A stretch of DNA of 64,000 bases from an uncultured Ruegeria sp. (GTDB lineage Bacteria; Pseudomonadota; Alphaproteobacteria; Rhodobacterales; Rhodobacteraceae), in assembly GCF_947504215.1 (NCBI RefSeq), contig NZ_CANNGO010000011.1, positions 62,001 to 126,000 on the forward strand. Reading direction: 5' to 3'. Of the stretch, positions 42,219 to 52,393 are shown piece after piece. Both the position numbers and the translations under genes were made by a program. How positions within the stretch are numbered: position 1 is the stretch's first letter; the number at the start of each line of letters is the position of its first letter. Under the pieces are notes generated by a model. It searched no databases. It saw nothing but the letters and a program-made list of their open reading frames with translations, and was not told where the DNA came from.

Positions 42219-45200
42219 TTGATCTCTCACTACTTCATCAACAGGCCGCATTTCGCCGCTGTTGTCGCGATCTTGATGGTACTTTTTGGCGCGGTCTGTG
42301 TTCGACTTATACCCATTTCGGAATATCCCGACATCGCTCCGCCGCAGATTTATGTTCAGGCCAATTACCCTGGTGCCGACGCGCAGGTTATTCAGGAATC
42401 TGTTGCAACGCCGATCGAAGAGCGTGTGAACGGGATCGAGGGCATGTTGTACATGCAATCCAAGAGTTCGAATGATGGCAGCTATGACCTAAACATTTCG
42501 TTTGAACTGGGAACAGATCCCAACGTCGCTGCAGTTGAGGTGCAAAACCGGATCGCGCTCGCCAGTGCGGAATTACCATCGGATGTTCAACAGCAGGGCA
42601 TCGAGGTCACAAAACAATCCGGAAACATGATCCTGGTGATCAACCTGACTTCTCCAGACGAATCCCGGGATGAGCTTTATCTGAGCAACTATGCGGCCGA
42701 GTTCCTGCATGATCCCCTGCAACGCCTGCCAGGCGTCGGCGGCGTTTCGCAATTTGGTCAGTTGGAATACAGCATGCGGGTTTGGATCAATCCGGTTCGC
42801 ATGGCTGCGCTGAATATCACCGCGGCAGAGCTAGCAGACGCCATTGAAAAGCAGAATGTCGTTGCAGCTGCTGGACAAGTCGGAGCCCCACCATTCGGAG
42901 AGGCACGAACGGATTTTCAGTTCAAGTTGCGCGCAGAAGGTCTGTTGCGGGAAGCAGAGGAATTTGGACGGATCATCGTGTCGACGGGCGAAGACGGATC
43001 AGTCACGAGACTGGAAGATGTCGCCCGGATCGAACTGGGCTCTGCCACTTATGCCGGGTCGTCGCAACTGAATGGTCAGGACACAGCAACAATTGCTGTG
43101 CATCAGGAAAGCACGGCCAACGCGTTGGAGATATCGGACAGCATTCACGCCCTGATGGAGGAGCTTTCCAAAAAATTCCCTGACGGTGTCTCGTACGAGA
43201 TTACCTACGACGTGACGGATGCTGTTCGCGTGTCGATAGAAGACATTCTCAAAACCCTTGCGCTCACAGCGGGTTTGGTGATCGCAGTGACGTTCTTCTT
43301 TTTGGCGAGTTTTCGAGCAACCATCGTCCCTGCCATTGCGATCCCGGTGTCACTGCTTGGTGCCATTGCTCTGATCTATGCCATCGGGTTCAGCGCAAAT
43401 ATGATTACGCTGTTTGCATTGGTGCTCGCCATCACGCTGGTGGTGGACGACGCGATCATAATCATTGAAAACGCCGAACGCATCCTGAACGAAGATGGCC
43501 TGGACCCACGCGAGGCCACCTTGAAGGCGATGTCGCAGGTTAACCGGCCTATCATCGCAACCACCTTTGTTCTTGCCGCTGTGTTCGTGCCGGTATGCTT
43601 CTTTCCCGGAGTAACCGGAACGATCTACTATCAGTTTGCTGCGACAATTATCTTCGCGTTTGTGCTGTCCGCTGTGAATGCGCTGACCCTTGCTCCGGTG
43701 CTGTGTGCCATGGTCTTGAAGTCTGGGGCCAAGCCGATTGGCTTGCTACGTTTTGTTCCTGCAGTGATTTTATGGATCAGAACGCAATATATGCGTCTCG
43801 TAGTGCTCATGCTGCGATACCTCGCGATCTCGCTGTTTGTTTTTGCAGCAGCCGTTGGCGGAACGATATATCTCTTCAAAACCGTCCCAACCGGTTTAAT
43901 CCCACAAGAGGACAACGGTGTCTTGCTGGCGGCTATGGCATTGCCCGAAGGTGCGTCGCTCCAGCGCACTCAGGCTTTCATGGCAAAGGCTGGCGCTATT
44001 ATCGAAAAGACTGCGGGAGTGGACACAGTGACCACAGTGTCCGGTGCAAGTATGCTGGCTGGTGGCCGCTCAAACGCTGGTATGGCGATTGTGACACTCA
44101 AACCCTGGCATCAACGAAAAAACCCGAACCTGCATTGGAATGCCATAATGCAGGATTTGGACCAGCAACTTGCCACGTTGCCCGAGGCCGAAAGCTATGT
44201 TTTTCCGTTTCCCACCATTCACGGCTTGGGGTCAACAGGCGGTATTTCAGTCGAACTTCTGGACCTTGAAAAAGGCGATGGTGAAAAGCTGGAATCGGTG
44301 ATGAGTGCTTTTGTAACAGCATTGAATGCTGCTCCAGAATTTGTCCGGGCACATGGCAGTTTTTCAGGGCAGACGCCGCAATACCGGCTCTCGCTGGATC
44401 GGGATCGGGCCGAGGCGCTGGGCGTTAACGTTTCAGATATATTCACAGCGTTGCAGGCCAATCTCAGCACGTATTTTGTCGATAACTTCATTCTGTCCGA
44501 GCGGGTTTATTGGGTAGTTATCTCGGCTGATGCCCAATATCGGCAAACGCTGGATGACGTGGGCAATATCTATGTCAAAAACAGCGCGGGCGACTCACTG
44601 CAACTTCGAAATTTCGTAAGCAGCGAACCGGTCCTCGCGCCAGATGCGATCCCCCGCTACAACCTTTTCACAGCAGCGTCGATCAGTGCGCAACTTGCAG
44701 AGGATATTAGCTCGGGTGCAGGAATTGCAGCGATGCAGAGAATAGCTGACAAAACACTTCCCGACGGGTTCCGGATCGAATGGTCGGGTGTCACGCAAGA
44801 GGAAGTGAAGTCTCAGAATTTGGTGCCCTACATTATGCTCTCTGCCCTTGTGCTGGCTTACCTGTTTTTGGTGGTTTTGTACGAAAGCTGGGTTCTGCCT
44901 TTATCGATCATTACATCGACAGTCTTTGCGTTGTTGGGCGCGCTGATACCTCTGGCCCTGTTTCCGTTTTTGACCAGCAATATCTTTGCCCAAGTGGGAA
45001 TGGTGTTGCTCATTGGTTTGGCCGCTAAGAAAGCCATCATGGTTGTTGAGTTCGCAAACCAGCAGCGCCTGTCCGGCGCAAGCATTCGTGATGCGGCCCT
45101 AAAAGCAGCAGAGATCCGGTTCCGGCCTGTCACAATGACTGGCTTGTGTTTTATTGTCGGGGTTCTTCCACTGGTGTTGTCCAGCGGGGCAGGTGCAGCG

Positions 45201-45347
45201 GCACGGGTTTCGATTGGCTATCCCGTCCTGTTCGGCATGATACTCGACAGTACGCTGGGACTATTGATGATCCCGGTTTTGTACGCCGCGTTTCAGGCGC
45301 TTAGAGAGTATCTGGTCCGCCTGAGACCTCGTGCCAAACACATGTGA
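42219..45347 (+). CDS. RND multidrug efflux transporter, AcrB/HAE1 type
   Basis: The 1042-residue protein starts from a TTG (MISHYFINRPHFAAVVAIL). It has the usual 12 membrane segments and two large periplasmic loops. LVVDDAIIIIENAER in TM4 holds the paired Asp of the proton relay, and RPIIATTFVLAAVFVPVCFFPG and AAKKAIMVVEFANQQR are family hallmarks. It pumps hydrophobic compounds from periplasm or membrane to the outside by proton antiport. It forms an operon with the adaptor gene upstream. It may protect against or export a product of the adjacent RiPP cluster; this is positional inference. Confidence 0.9.
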   Translation: MISHYFINRPHFAAVVAILMVLFGAVCVRLIPISEYPDIAPPQIYVQANYPGADAQVIQESVATPIEERVNGIEGMLYMQSKSSNDGSYDLNISFELGTDPNVAAVEVQNRIALASAELPSDVQQQGIEVTKQSGNMILVINLTSPDESRDELYLSNYAAEFLHDPLQRLPGVGGVSQFGQLEYSMRVWINPVRMAALNITAAELADAIEKQNVVAAAGQVGAPPFGEARTDFQFKLRAEGLLREAEEFGRIIVSTGEDGSVTRLEDVARIELGSATYAGSSQLNGQDTATIAVHQESTANALEISDSIHALMEELSKKFPDGVSYEITYDVTDAVRVSIEDILKTLALTAGLVIAVTFFFLASFRATIVPAIAIPVSLLGAIALIYAIGFSANMITLFALVLAITLVVDDAIIIIENAERILNEDGLDPREATLKAMSQVNRPIIATTFVLAAVFVPVCFFPGVTGTIYYQFAATIIFAFVLSAVNALTLAPVLCAMVLKSGAKPIGLLRFVPAVILWIRTQYMRLVVLMLRYLAISLFVFAAAVGGTIYLFKTVPTGLIPQEDNGVLLAAMALPEGASLQRTQAFMAKAGAIIEKTAGVDTVTTVSGASMLAGGRSNAGMAIVTLKPWHQRKNPNLHWNAIMQDLDQQLATLPEAESYVFPFPTIHGLGSTGGISVELLDLEKGDGEKLESVMSAFVTALNAAPEFVRAHGSFSGQTPQYRLSLDRDRAEALGVNVSDIFTALQANLSTYFVDNFILSERVYWVVISADAQYRQTLDDVGNIYVKNSAGDSLQLRNFVSSEPVLAPDAIPRYNLFTAASISAQLAEDISSGAGIAAMQRIADKTLPDGFRIEWSGVTQEEVKSQNLVPYIMLSALVLAYLFLVVLYESWVLPLSIITSTVFALLGALIPLALFPFLTSNIFAQVGMVLLIGLAAKKAIMVVEFANQQRLSGASIRDAALKAAEIRFRPVTMTGLCFIVGVLPLVLSSGAGAAARVSIGYPVLFGMILDSTLGLLMIPVLYAAFQALREYLVRLRPRAKHM

Positions 45348-45421
45348 CGCTTGGAAACTGGGTGTGTAGCCACTCCAGCCGAACCGAATGATCAGATGAT
45401 GCCCGGCACCTGAAAACAGCG

Positions 45422-47320
45422 CTATTCGCTCGGGTCGGATCTCGACAGAGTCGCCTGCAACCGCCACTCGCTAAGCGGGACAATTGTCTTGTCAGTTGCG
45501 CTCTTGATGCTTTCAAACGTAACGGCGATCGTTTGAAGGGTGTCGGCGTTTTGAACACCTAAATCGATCATTAATCTGCTGACACCGGTATTGGGGTTCT
45601 GATCGGCACAATCCGAGTTGTACGGTGTTTTGCAAGGATCCGCTGAACGCAAAGTAAAACGGCCCTCTGTTGGAGAAAGAATGCGCGCCAATAGCTCTTT
45701 GCCATCCTTACGCAGGATAGCAGTCTGCCCATCAACATGTATCTGCGCATCGGTATGCATGGTCCAGGATACAGGTTCACTATGGCCTCCTTTAATTTCG
45801 TCCTGAACCAAGACCGTTTTTCCTTCGATCAAGGCAATGCCGCGTCTAACTGCACCCACGGGCTGGGCATACGGTTCTGAAAGGTCTGCGATTGCAAAGG
45901 TGAAATCAGGAAACTGCCCAAACTCTTCGATCTGGGCGCGACCGGTCGTCTGCTGATTAGCAGAGCTAAAGGTCAGTGTGTTTTGACCGATGGTGGCGGT
46001 GCGATAATAGTCAAATCGCTTGTCGGTGAAGTAACCCGGTAAGTGATAGTTTCCGATCCCAAGATCAACCGCCCATCGCACGCCATCGGCTTCAAGAACG
46101 AATGTTCCCGCATCGAGGTTATTGTGGTGACTGCGCAGTGGCCCCGCCTTGAAGCCGACATAGGTTGCCTGCCGGTCATCCCAAGCCGTCCTCATCGTCA
46201 CAAGTCCTAGCCCACCAAACCAGAATGAATGTTGCCGTCCGTCGACCGGCTTAGGCTTGGAATTCTGCCGCCAGATCAAATCCAGCGCAATGTGTGAAGA
46301 AGGTTTGGAGCCGGCGACACGAAGGTTGTAGTCAGACCGGTTAAAATGCGATGCAAGCCATGTCAAAGCAACCAGATCCGTGTTTGTGTCGCTGTCGCCG
46401 TAGTTGAACAACATGCCGGTCGGCCCCGTCGCATGTGTAAGATAGTCACCAAAATTCGCAATTCCGTCTGTTTTAGACAAATCAAAATCGTGCCCAAGGA
46501 CAGTTTCCAAAGACGTAATCGCTATGGCCGCATCCCGCGCAGACAACGCGCCATACATGGGTCCTTCTGGCCACGCCCCATCCGGAGCGAACATGGCAAA
46601 CCCATTTCGGAGAGAGGTCTGAGCACTTTCGATAATCTGTGTCGCAAGCTCTGGCTCAGCTTCAGAGACCGCAAGGGCTGCGACGATCATTCCGGTATTG
46701 CAGATGATATTCCAATTAAACGACGCGACTGGCCAAGTGATATCTGCAGTTGCAGTACCATCCGGCAACGTTGTTGGAACCGGCGTCGGATGCACCCAAC
46801 GCTGCGGTACAACCCATCCCTTGTCGAAATAGACCTTGTCCAGCTCATAGATCCTATTGGCCTCGTTCAGCGCTTTGTTGATAAGGGCCGATCTGATTGC
46901 GGAGTGTTCGTTTTCGTCAAGTGTTTCACCGATCCAACTGTAGCCGAGCGCAACCGCCAACGTCACTCTGCTTAAGCCCAGAAAGTGCTCCGGATGCCAA
47001 GTTTCCAGGTCTGCAAGTTGCAGGAGTTCCAATTTGGTTCGATCTGCATATCGCTTGTCACGGGTTAGTCGCCACGCCATGCCAAGCGTTGTCAGGCGTT
47101 CAACCGGCTTCTGATCAAACCCAACAAGCCCGTTTTGCAAATTGGTTTCATTTGTTCTGAGCGCCTCCACAATCGTGGGTCTATCCAAATAAGCCTCAGC
47201 GGCTGCAAGCAACGCTTTGTAGTCCGAAGCGATAGCCGCATCGGTCGTCCGTAGGGTTTCAACTCGTTCAACGACGTCATCGGTCAGAATAACGCGGCAC
47301 AACCGTTTCGGACCTGGCAC
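45422..47320 (-). CDS. Heparinase II/III- or alginate-lyase-like protein, start probably frameshifted
   Basis: The frame gives 632 residues from a GTG at 47320. The N-terminal ~350 residues are an alpha/alpha toroid (TLGMAWRLTRDKRYADRT, VASFNWNIICNTGMIVAALAV, MFAPDGAWPEGPMYG). The C-terminal part is a beta-sandwich with LRSHHNNLDAGTFVLEADGVRWAVDLG, the heparinase II/III pattern. Such lyases cleave uronate-containing polysaccharides outside the cytoplasm. The GTG has no ribosome site. In another frame, AAGGAGG precedes a TTG/GTG at 47405/47402 and a hydrophobic stretch LLTVFAAPFLTAVFT that looks like a signal peptide. I infer a one-base frameshift or sequencing error. Confidence 0.75.
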   Translation of the reverse strand: MPGPKRLCRVILTDDVVERVETLRTTDAAIASDYKALLAAAEAYLDRPTIVEALRTNETNLQNGLVGFDQKPVERLTTLGMAWRLTRDKRYADRTKLELLQLADLETWHPEHFLGLSRVTLAVALGYSWIGETLDENEHSAIRSALINKALNEANRIYELDKVYFDKGWVVPQRWVHPTPVPTTLPDGTATADITWPVASFNWNIICNTGMIVAALAVSEAEPELATQIIESAQTSLRNGFAMFAPDGAWPEGPMYGALSARDAAIAITSLETVLGHDFDLSKTDGIANFGDYLTHATGPTGMLFNYGDSDTNTDLVALTWLASHFNRSDYNLRVAGSKPSSHIALDLIWRQNSKPKPVDGRQHSFWFGGLGLVTMRTAWDDRQATYVGFKAGPLRSHHNNLDAGTFVLEADGVRWAVDLGIGNYHLPGYFTDKRFDYYRTATIGQNTLTFSSANQQTTGRAQIEEFGQFPDFTFAIADLSEPYAQPVGAVRRGIALIEGKTVLVQDEIKGGHSEPVSWTMHTDAQIHVDGQTAILRKDGKELLARILSPTEGRFTLRSADPCKTPYNSDCADQNPNTGVSRLMIDLGVQNADTLQTIAVTFESIKSATDKTIVPLSEWRLQATLSRSDPSE

Positions 47321-48341
47321 TAATGGTGAAGACAGCAGTCAGGAACGGGGCTGCAAAGACGGTTAATAGCTGCGACAAATCCTTGCCGATGACTGAGATC
47401 ACCAAGAATGCCTCCTTTATCCTAACGATGACCGAGGGGTCATCAGCGTCAAAATGTTTCAGTCGAAGCGACCTTTTCCAACTCAGACGATCACTACAAA
47501 TGCTGTGCTCTGCAGCTAGGCTCGAGAAGAATTCGCAGTCGCACTTTATGGTTCACAAGTCAGAGATGCCTGTCTGTATCGTCTGATGGGATGGAAGGGC
47601 TTTGAGTCGCAAATGGCAAGTCTTGTGCATCAAAGAAAATCTCGTGTGTTTGAAATCAATGCCTTATATGCGAGGGAATGGCAAAACTATGTGTCGCCCC
47701 ACAACCCTTGGCAGGCGACACATAGTTCTGCCACCAGCGACAGAACCTTGCCATTTTCGCCTCACTTCCTTCATCCAGCACCTAGACCGATTTCAATGAT
47801 CCTGACTTCCCTATTGGGAAAATCAGGGCTGATTTGCAGATCAGACGCCGAAGGCGCCTGTTCCTGCTAATCTGCCAAGTGGCGAACGCGGATGGGGCGA
47901 GGCAATGCTATTCGACAATAGTGGTGCGACCCGCAGGCGCAGCCGAGGACACGGTGTTGTCTAATAGGGTTGCCCGAGGGGGAAGGCAGCGTCTTACCCC
48001 TGATGGCCAGGGGCGTTTGGCTTGTCCAAATCCCGCTGGCCCCAAAACAAGTGCGGCGGAGCTGGCTGCGCCTTTACTTTTTTGGCCAGAACACTTTGCT
48101 TTTCTAGAAAATGGGCGGAAAGCTGTCGTTCGCTGCAGTTGCGAAAAACATAGTAGCCGACGACAAAGTGGACATTGAGCGGTCGCCGATCATGTTATCA
48201 GATGATGCAGCGGTATCTCCAAGATCGGCAATGAGCCCAAACCGTAGGTCGAAAACCTTTGCCGCATGGGCGCGCAGCGCAAAGATCGGCGCAAGGGCGC
48301 GAGTCTTCTTGCTGGCCCGCAGCGATCAAGTCGCCATTCTT
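47321..48341. other. Intergenic kilobase without a convincing gene
   Basis: The first 90 bp hold the probable true start of the lyase. A long inverted repeat lies at 47680-47732. Open frames here are short and lack start signals or recognisable motifs. Confidence 0.5.
47680..47732. repeat. 19-bp inverted repeat
   Basis: The arms GGCAAAACTATGTGTCGCC (47680-47698) and GGCGACACATAGTTCTGCC (47714-47732) pair with one mismatch around a 15-bp loop. There is no T-run, so it is not a typical terminator. It may be a mobile-element end, a protein-binding site or an RNA hairpin. Confidence 0.7.
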
Positions 48342-49205
48342 TCACGCAACAGCAGCGTTGATGAATTCCGCCACCAGTTTCAAACGGGTGCGGTCCTTGG
48401 TTGCAATCAGATATGTATCCTGGGCGTCCGGCATCTCGCGAATGGCGACCTGGGCGATGTTGTCCTGAATCAGGCTGCTGTTGCGCAGAAACAAGGCCAC
48501 ACCAATGCCCTGAAGCACGGCTTCGCACATCAGAGGAAAGGTTGTCATGGTGACAGTTCGGGTCAGCGCAATCCCATGACTCTTGCATGTCTGACTAAGC
48601 AAACGCTGTGTCAGCGAACCTTTTTCCGGCACGATCAGCGTCTCCTGTTGCAGATCGCTCAACGATACCTCGCCCTGCTGCGCAAGCCAGTGATCCGCGG
48701 GACAGTAAAGCACATATTGCGCTTGCTCGATATGGATGCGATCCCACGCATCGTGTTCCGGCGCATCGGTGATCAGGCCGACATCGGCCAACCTGTTGCG
48801 GATCATCGTTGTGGCGGTTGTCCAGTCATGCAGGCCGAAATCAACACGGATATCAGGAAAGTGTTGCCGGAACCGGGCAATGATCTTTAAGGCGGGTTGT
48901 GGCGCATTGCCGATGATTTTGAGTCTGCCCTCTCGCATGGCGTTGTAGCCTTCCAACCGTTCCGAGACTTCCGCGTCCAGGGCGACCATACGATCGGCAA
49001 GATCATAAAACTCCTGCCCGGTGGGCGTGAACTCGACCCCGTCACGGCCGCGTAAGAGCAACAGCGTGCCAACGGTCTTTTCAAGTTTGGCAATATGCTG
49101 AGTGATTGTGGACTGCGTCACGCCAAGCCGGGCGGCAGCTGCCGAGAAGCTGCCTTCTCGGACGACATAGGCGAAAGCTTCGAACTGATGGTGGTTCGGG
49201 TGCAT
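48342..49205 (-). CDS. LysR-family transcriptional regulator
   Basis: The protein has 287 residues from MHPNHHQFEAFAYVVREGSFSAAAARLGVTQSTITQHIAKLE, the LysR winged helix. The effector-binding domain begins with GRLKIIGNAPQPALKIIARF and includes DVGLITDAPEHD. The ATG at 49205 is chosen because the helix-turn-helix starts within 10 residues, as is usual. It is divergent from an ABC importer operon at 49313, with about 107 bp between starts, and most likely controls it. The small-molecule inducer is not evident. Confidence 0.85.
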   Translation of the reverse strand: MHPNHHQFEAFAYVVREGSFSAAAARLGVTQSTITQHIAKLEKTVGTLLLLRGRDGVEFTPTGQEFYDLADRMVALDAEVSERLEGYNAMREGRLKIIGNAPQPALKIIARFRQHFPDIRVDFGLHDWTTATTMIRNRLADVGLITDAPEHDAWDRIHIEQAQYVLYCPADHWLAQQGEVSLSDLQQETLIVPEKGSLTQRLLSQTCKSHGIALTRTVTMTTFPLMCEAVLQGIGVALFLRNSSLIQDNIAQVAIREMPDAQDTYLIATKDRTRLKLVAEFINAAVA

Positions 49206-49312
49206 GATTGTTCCTTTCACGCCACCCATAGGGCCTATCGGTTTCACTAATATGACGTCACAAAAGTTAAGTGCGGCCCGCCTATCTCTTCCCAGTGCCG
49301 AGGGGGGATCAG

Positions 49313-50467
49313 ATGGCAAATCTAAAGGTAACATCGGTTACGAAGCAGTTTGGCGAAACGCCCGTTCTCAAAGGCATAACGCTGGATATCGCGGATGGCG
49401 AGTTCGTGTCACTGGTCGGACCATCGGGCTGTGGCAAATCCACCCTGCTTCGGATTATCGCCGGCCTTGAAGCGCCGACAGGCGGCACTGTCGCAATTGG
49501 CGACATGGATGTCACAGGAATGCAGGCTGCGGATCGCAACCTGTCCATGGTGTTTCAGTCCTATGCGCTCTACCCGCATCTGTCAGTGGCGGAAAACATT
49601 GCTGTACCCTTACGCATGCGCGAGGTGACCGGTCTGCAGCGCCTGCCGGTTATTGGCGGTCTCATGCCCGGCGCGCGGGGCCAGAAGCAAAGCATCGCAA
49701 CCTCTGTGGCACGCGCTGCCGACAGGCTTGAGATTGGTGGGCTTTTGAATCGCAAACCGGGACAGCTATCCGGTGGCCAGCGTCAACGCGTGGCCTTGGG
49801 GCGGGCGTTGGTGCGTGACCCGGCTGCATTCCTGCTGGACGAGCCGCTGTCAAATCTTGATGCGAAACTCCGCGTTCAAACACGTGCCGAGATTGCCGAG
49901 CTTCATCGCGCCCTGAACGCGACGTTTATCTATGTGACACATGATCAGGTTGAGGCGATGACCATGTCTGACCGGATCGCCGTTATGATGGGCGGGGAAA
50001 TCCTGCAATGTGCCGCGCCCGAGATCATCTACGAAGACCCGGACGATATTCGCGTGGCCGAGTTCATCGGCTCGCCCAAGATCAATATCCTTCCGCTTGA
50101 GCGATACGGCTCGGACCTCTCTCTTTTTGGCAGGTCCTTGGATTGGCACGTAACGCAGGACAGCCCTCAGGTCATGCAGCTTGGCCTGCGGCCCGAGGCG
50201 CTGCATCTGACGCAAAGCGCGCCGCGTCTGCGGGGCCGGGTTGCGCATTTCGAAAACCTCGGCTCGGAAGTGTTTGCCCAGATCGCGCTAGAAGACGACG
50301 CGATGCGGGTCACGTTGCGCGCAACGCCCGCGGAACGGCAGATGCTGGGGCTTGGCGCTGAAGTCGGTTTGGCCTTCGACACGCGGTCCGCAATGGCTTT
50401 TGACGCCGACGGAAAGCGACTGCGCAAGATCGAAGCCATGGCTGGCGTGACAAGCGAGGTCGCGTGA
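49313..50467 (+). CDS. ABC importer ATPase, UgpC/MalK type
   Basis: The protein has 384 residues from MANLKVTSVTKQFGETPVLKG. Walker A is GPSGCGKST, the Q-loop FQSYALYPHL, the signature LSGGQRQ and Walker B FLLDEPLSNLDA; a C-terminal TOBE regulatory domain follows. A ~20-residue insert after MREVTG is unusual for MalK but seen in some alphaproteobacterial relatives. It energises the permease pair encoded next, 2 bp downstream. The substrate class is sugars, polyols or glycerophospho-compounds; the metallophosphoesterase at the end of the operon favours a phosphodiester. Confidence 0.85.
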   Translation: MANLKVTSVTKQFGETPVLKGITLDIADGEFVSLVGPSGCGKSTLLRIIAGLEAPTGGTVAIGDMDVTGMQAADRNLSMVFQSYALYPHLSVAENIAVPLRMREVTGLQRLPVIGGLMPGARGQKQSIATSVARAADRLEIGGLLNRKPGQLSGGQRQRVALGRALVRDPAAFLLDEPLSNLDAKLRVQTRAEIAELHRALNATFIYVTHDQVEAMTMSDRIAVMMGGEILQCAAPEIIYEDPDDIRVAEFIGSPKINILPLERYGSDLSLFGRSLDWHVTQDSPQVMQLGLRPEALHLTQSAPRLRGRVAHFENLGSEVFAQIALEDDAMRVTLRATPAERQMLGLGAEVGLAFDTRSAMAFDADGKRLRKIEAMAGVTSEVA

Positions 50468-50468
50468 T

Positions 50469-51434
50469 ATGGCCGTGAGTGACGCAGTCGCGGCTCTCCC
50501 CGCCAAGCCGGAAAACAGGCAGGCGCGGACGGCATGGGGGCTGACGGCCCCGGCGCTTGCCTTGATGGTATCGATCCTGCTGGTCCCGGTGATTGTCGCC
50601 GGCATTCTGTCCTTCACCAATTACTCACTGGGCAATCCCGGTTTCGATTGGATCGGCACGCAGAATTACGAGCGGCTTTTCACCCGCTCGACCTATGAAA
50701 AGATGTTCATCGCGACATTCACCTATGTGGTGACGGTTGTCCCGATTTCGGTTGGTTTGGGGTTGGGCGCAGCGTTGCTTGTGCATTCGCTGGGCCGGAT
50801 AGGGGATATTTACAAGACAATCTATTTCCTGCCGGTCATGGCGACGCTTCTTGCCATGGCAATTGCCTGGGAATTCATGCTGCACCCGACGATTGGCATG
50901 GTGAACCGCACGCTGGCCATGGCCTGTGGGACGTGGTTCGAGGTGATCCCCTTCTTTGCCAATGGCTGCGCGGAGGGCTTCCCGCTCTGGCTGGGCGATC
51001 GCGATTACGCCATCTGGGTCGTGTGTTTCATCGGCATCTGGCAAGGGTTCGGGTTCAACATGGTGCTGTATCTGGCCGGGCTTACCTCGGTGCATCGCGA
51101 GCTTTACCACGCCGCCGAAATGGATGGTGCAAAGTCAGGTTGGGAGAAGTTTTGGCTGGTCACCTGGCCTGCGCTGGGGCCCACGACCGTCTTCGTGGTC
51201 ACCATCTCGTGCATCCGCGCCTTTCAGGTCTTTGACACGATCGAGGCCTTCTGGCCGCAAGGCGGTGGGCCCAACAAATCTGCCTATGTGATGATGTTCG
51301 CCATCTTCGAGAAAGGCGTGCAACAGAACCTGATCGGGATCGGGTCAGCCATCACCATGCTGTTTCTGGTCTTCGTGATGTTCCTGACCCTGATCCAGCG
51401 TTGGCTGGTGGAACGAAAGGTGCATTACGGATGA
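50469..51434 (+). CDS. ABC importer permease, UgpA/MalF type
   Basis: The 321-residue protein has six membrane helices beginning at APALALMVSILLVPVIVAGIL. The EAA loop reads YHAAEMDGAKSGWEKFWLVTWPALGP. It forms the channel with the second permease, whose ATG overlaps its stop by 4 bp. Between helices 3 and 4 is a periplasmic loop with two Cys (ACGTWFEVIPFFANGCAEG) that may form a disulfide. Confidence 0.85.
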   Translation: MAVSDAVAALPAKPENRQARTAWGLTAPALALMVSILLVPVIVAGILSFTNYSLGNPGFDWIGTQNYERLFTRSTYEKMFIATFTYVVTVVPISVGLGLGAALLVHSLGRIGDIYKTIYFLPVMATLLAMAIAWEFMLHPTIGMVNRTLAMACGTWFEVIPFFANGCAEGFPLWLGDRDYAIWVVCFIGIWQGFGFNMVLYLAGLTSVHRELYHAAEMDGAKSGWEKFWLVTWPALGPTTVFVVTISCIRAFQVFDTIEAFWPQGGGPNKSAYVMMFAIFEKGVQQNLIGIGSAITMLFLVFVMFLTLIQRWLVERKVHYG

Positions 51435-52393
51435 CACGGGGCTGGTGGAAACATATGGTGCTGATCCTCGGCGCGATTATCGTGCTGGCACCGTTCTATA
51501 TGATGCTCAGCTATTCGCTCAAAAGTCCGGGCGAGATTGACCGGGGGGTCGGCGGCTTCTTTGGTCGGCAAGAGATGATGGTTGATCCGCGCTGCGTGGC
51601 GCTGCGCCAGCCGGACCGCGCGGATATCGATGCGGCGCGGGCGCGCTTTCCCGGACAGGATGATGCGGGCATTCAGGCCGCTCTGCAGGCCGAGACCGAG
51701 ACCGCATGCTCGATGCGCCCGGTTGTGTTCAACTACACCAAGGCCTTCACCGAGGCGCCCCTGATGCGCTATCTGTTGAACGGCGTGATTGTCACAGTCT
51801 CGATCTTTCTGATCCAGATTGTCGTGGCCCTGCCTGCCGCCTATGCGCTTGCCAAGCTCAGGTTCTGGGGCCGCGAGGCGGTGTTTGGGCTGGTGCTGTT
51901 CTGCCTGCTGATCCCGGTTCACGCCATTGCCTTGCCGCTTTACATCATGCTGGCCAAGCTGGGACTGACCAACACCTATGCGGCACTGGTGGTGCCCTGG
52001 ACGATCTCGGTCTTTGGCATCTTCCTGATGCGCCAGTTTTTTATGACCGTGCCGGATGACCTGATTGATGCGGCGCGCATGGATGGAATGAGCGAGCTTG
52101 CCATTGTCTGGCGCGTCATGCTGCCCACGGCCATCCCGGCGCTACTGGCCTTTGCGATCTTCAGCATCGTCGCCCATTGGAACGACTATTTCTGGCCGCG
52201 CATCGTGGTGACCGGGAACCGAGATCTGTTCACGCCCCCCTTGGGCCTGCGCGAATTCAAGGGTGACGGGGACGGGTCGTTTTTTGGTCCGATGATGGCT
52301 ACCGCCACCATCATTGTCACACCGCTGATCGTCGCGTTTCTGATCGCACAGCGCCGCTTTATCGAGGGGATCACATTGTCTGGAATGAAGTAA
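51431..52393 (+). CDS. ABC importer permease, UgpE/MalG type
   Basis: The protein has 320 residues from MTRGWWKHMVLILGAIIVLAPFYMML. After the first helix is a long periplasmic insert (RQEMMVDPRCVALRQPDRAD to TACSMRP) with two Cys. The EAA loop is LIDAARMDGMSELAIVWRVMLPTAIP. It completes the transmembrane pair. The insert is longer than in standard MalG and may contact the binding protein. Confidence 0.85.
   Translation: MTRGWWKHMVLILGAIIVLAPFYMMLSYSLKSPGEIDRGVGGFFGRQEMMVDPRCVALRQPDRADIDAARARFPGQDDAGIQAALQAETETACSMRPVVFNYTKAFTEAPLMRYLLNGVIVTVSIFLIQIVVALPAAYALAKLRFWGREAVFGLVLFCLLIPVHAIALPLYIMLAKLGLTNTYAALVVPWTISVFGIFLMRQFFMTVPDDLIDAARMDGMSELAIVWRVMLPTAIPALLAFAIFSIVAHWNDYFWPRIVVTGNRDLFTPPLGLREFKGDGDGSFFGPMMATATIIVTPLIVAFLIAQRRFIEGITLSGMK

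Noticed and set aside
46346..46975. 209-codon frame opposite the heparinase-like gene
   Set aside because: It lies wholly inside a gene with clear domain motifs; composition is that of an antisense shadow.
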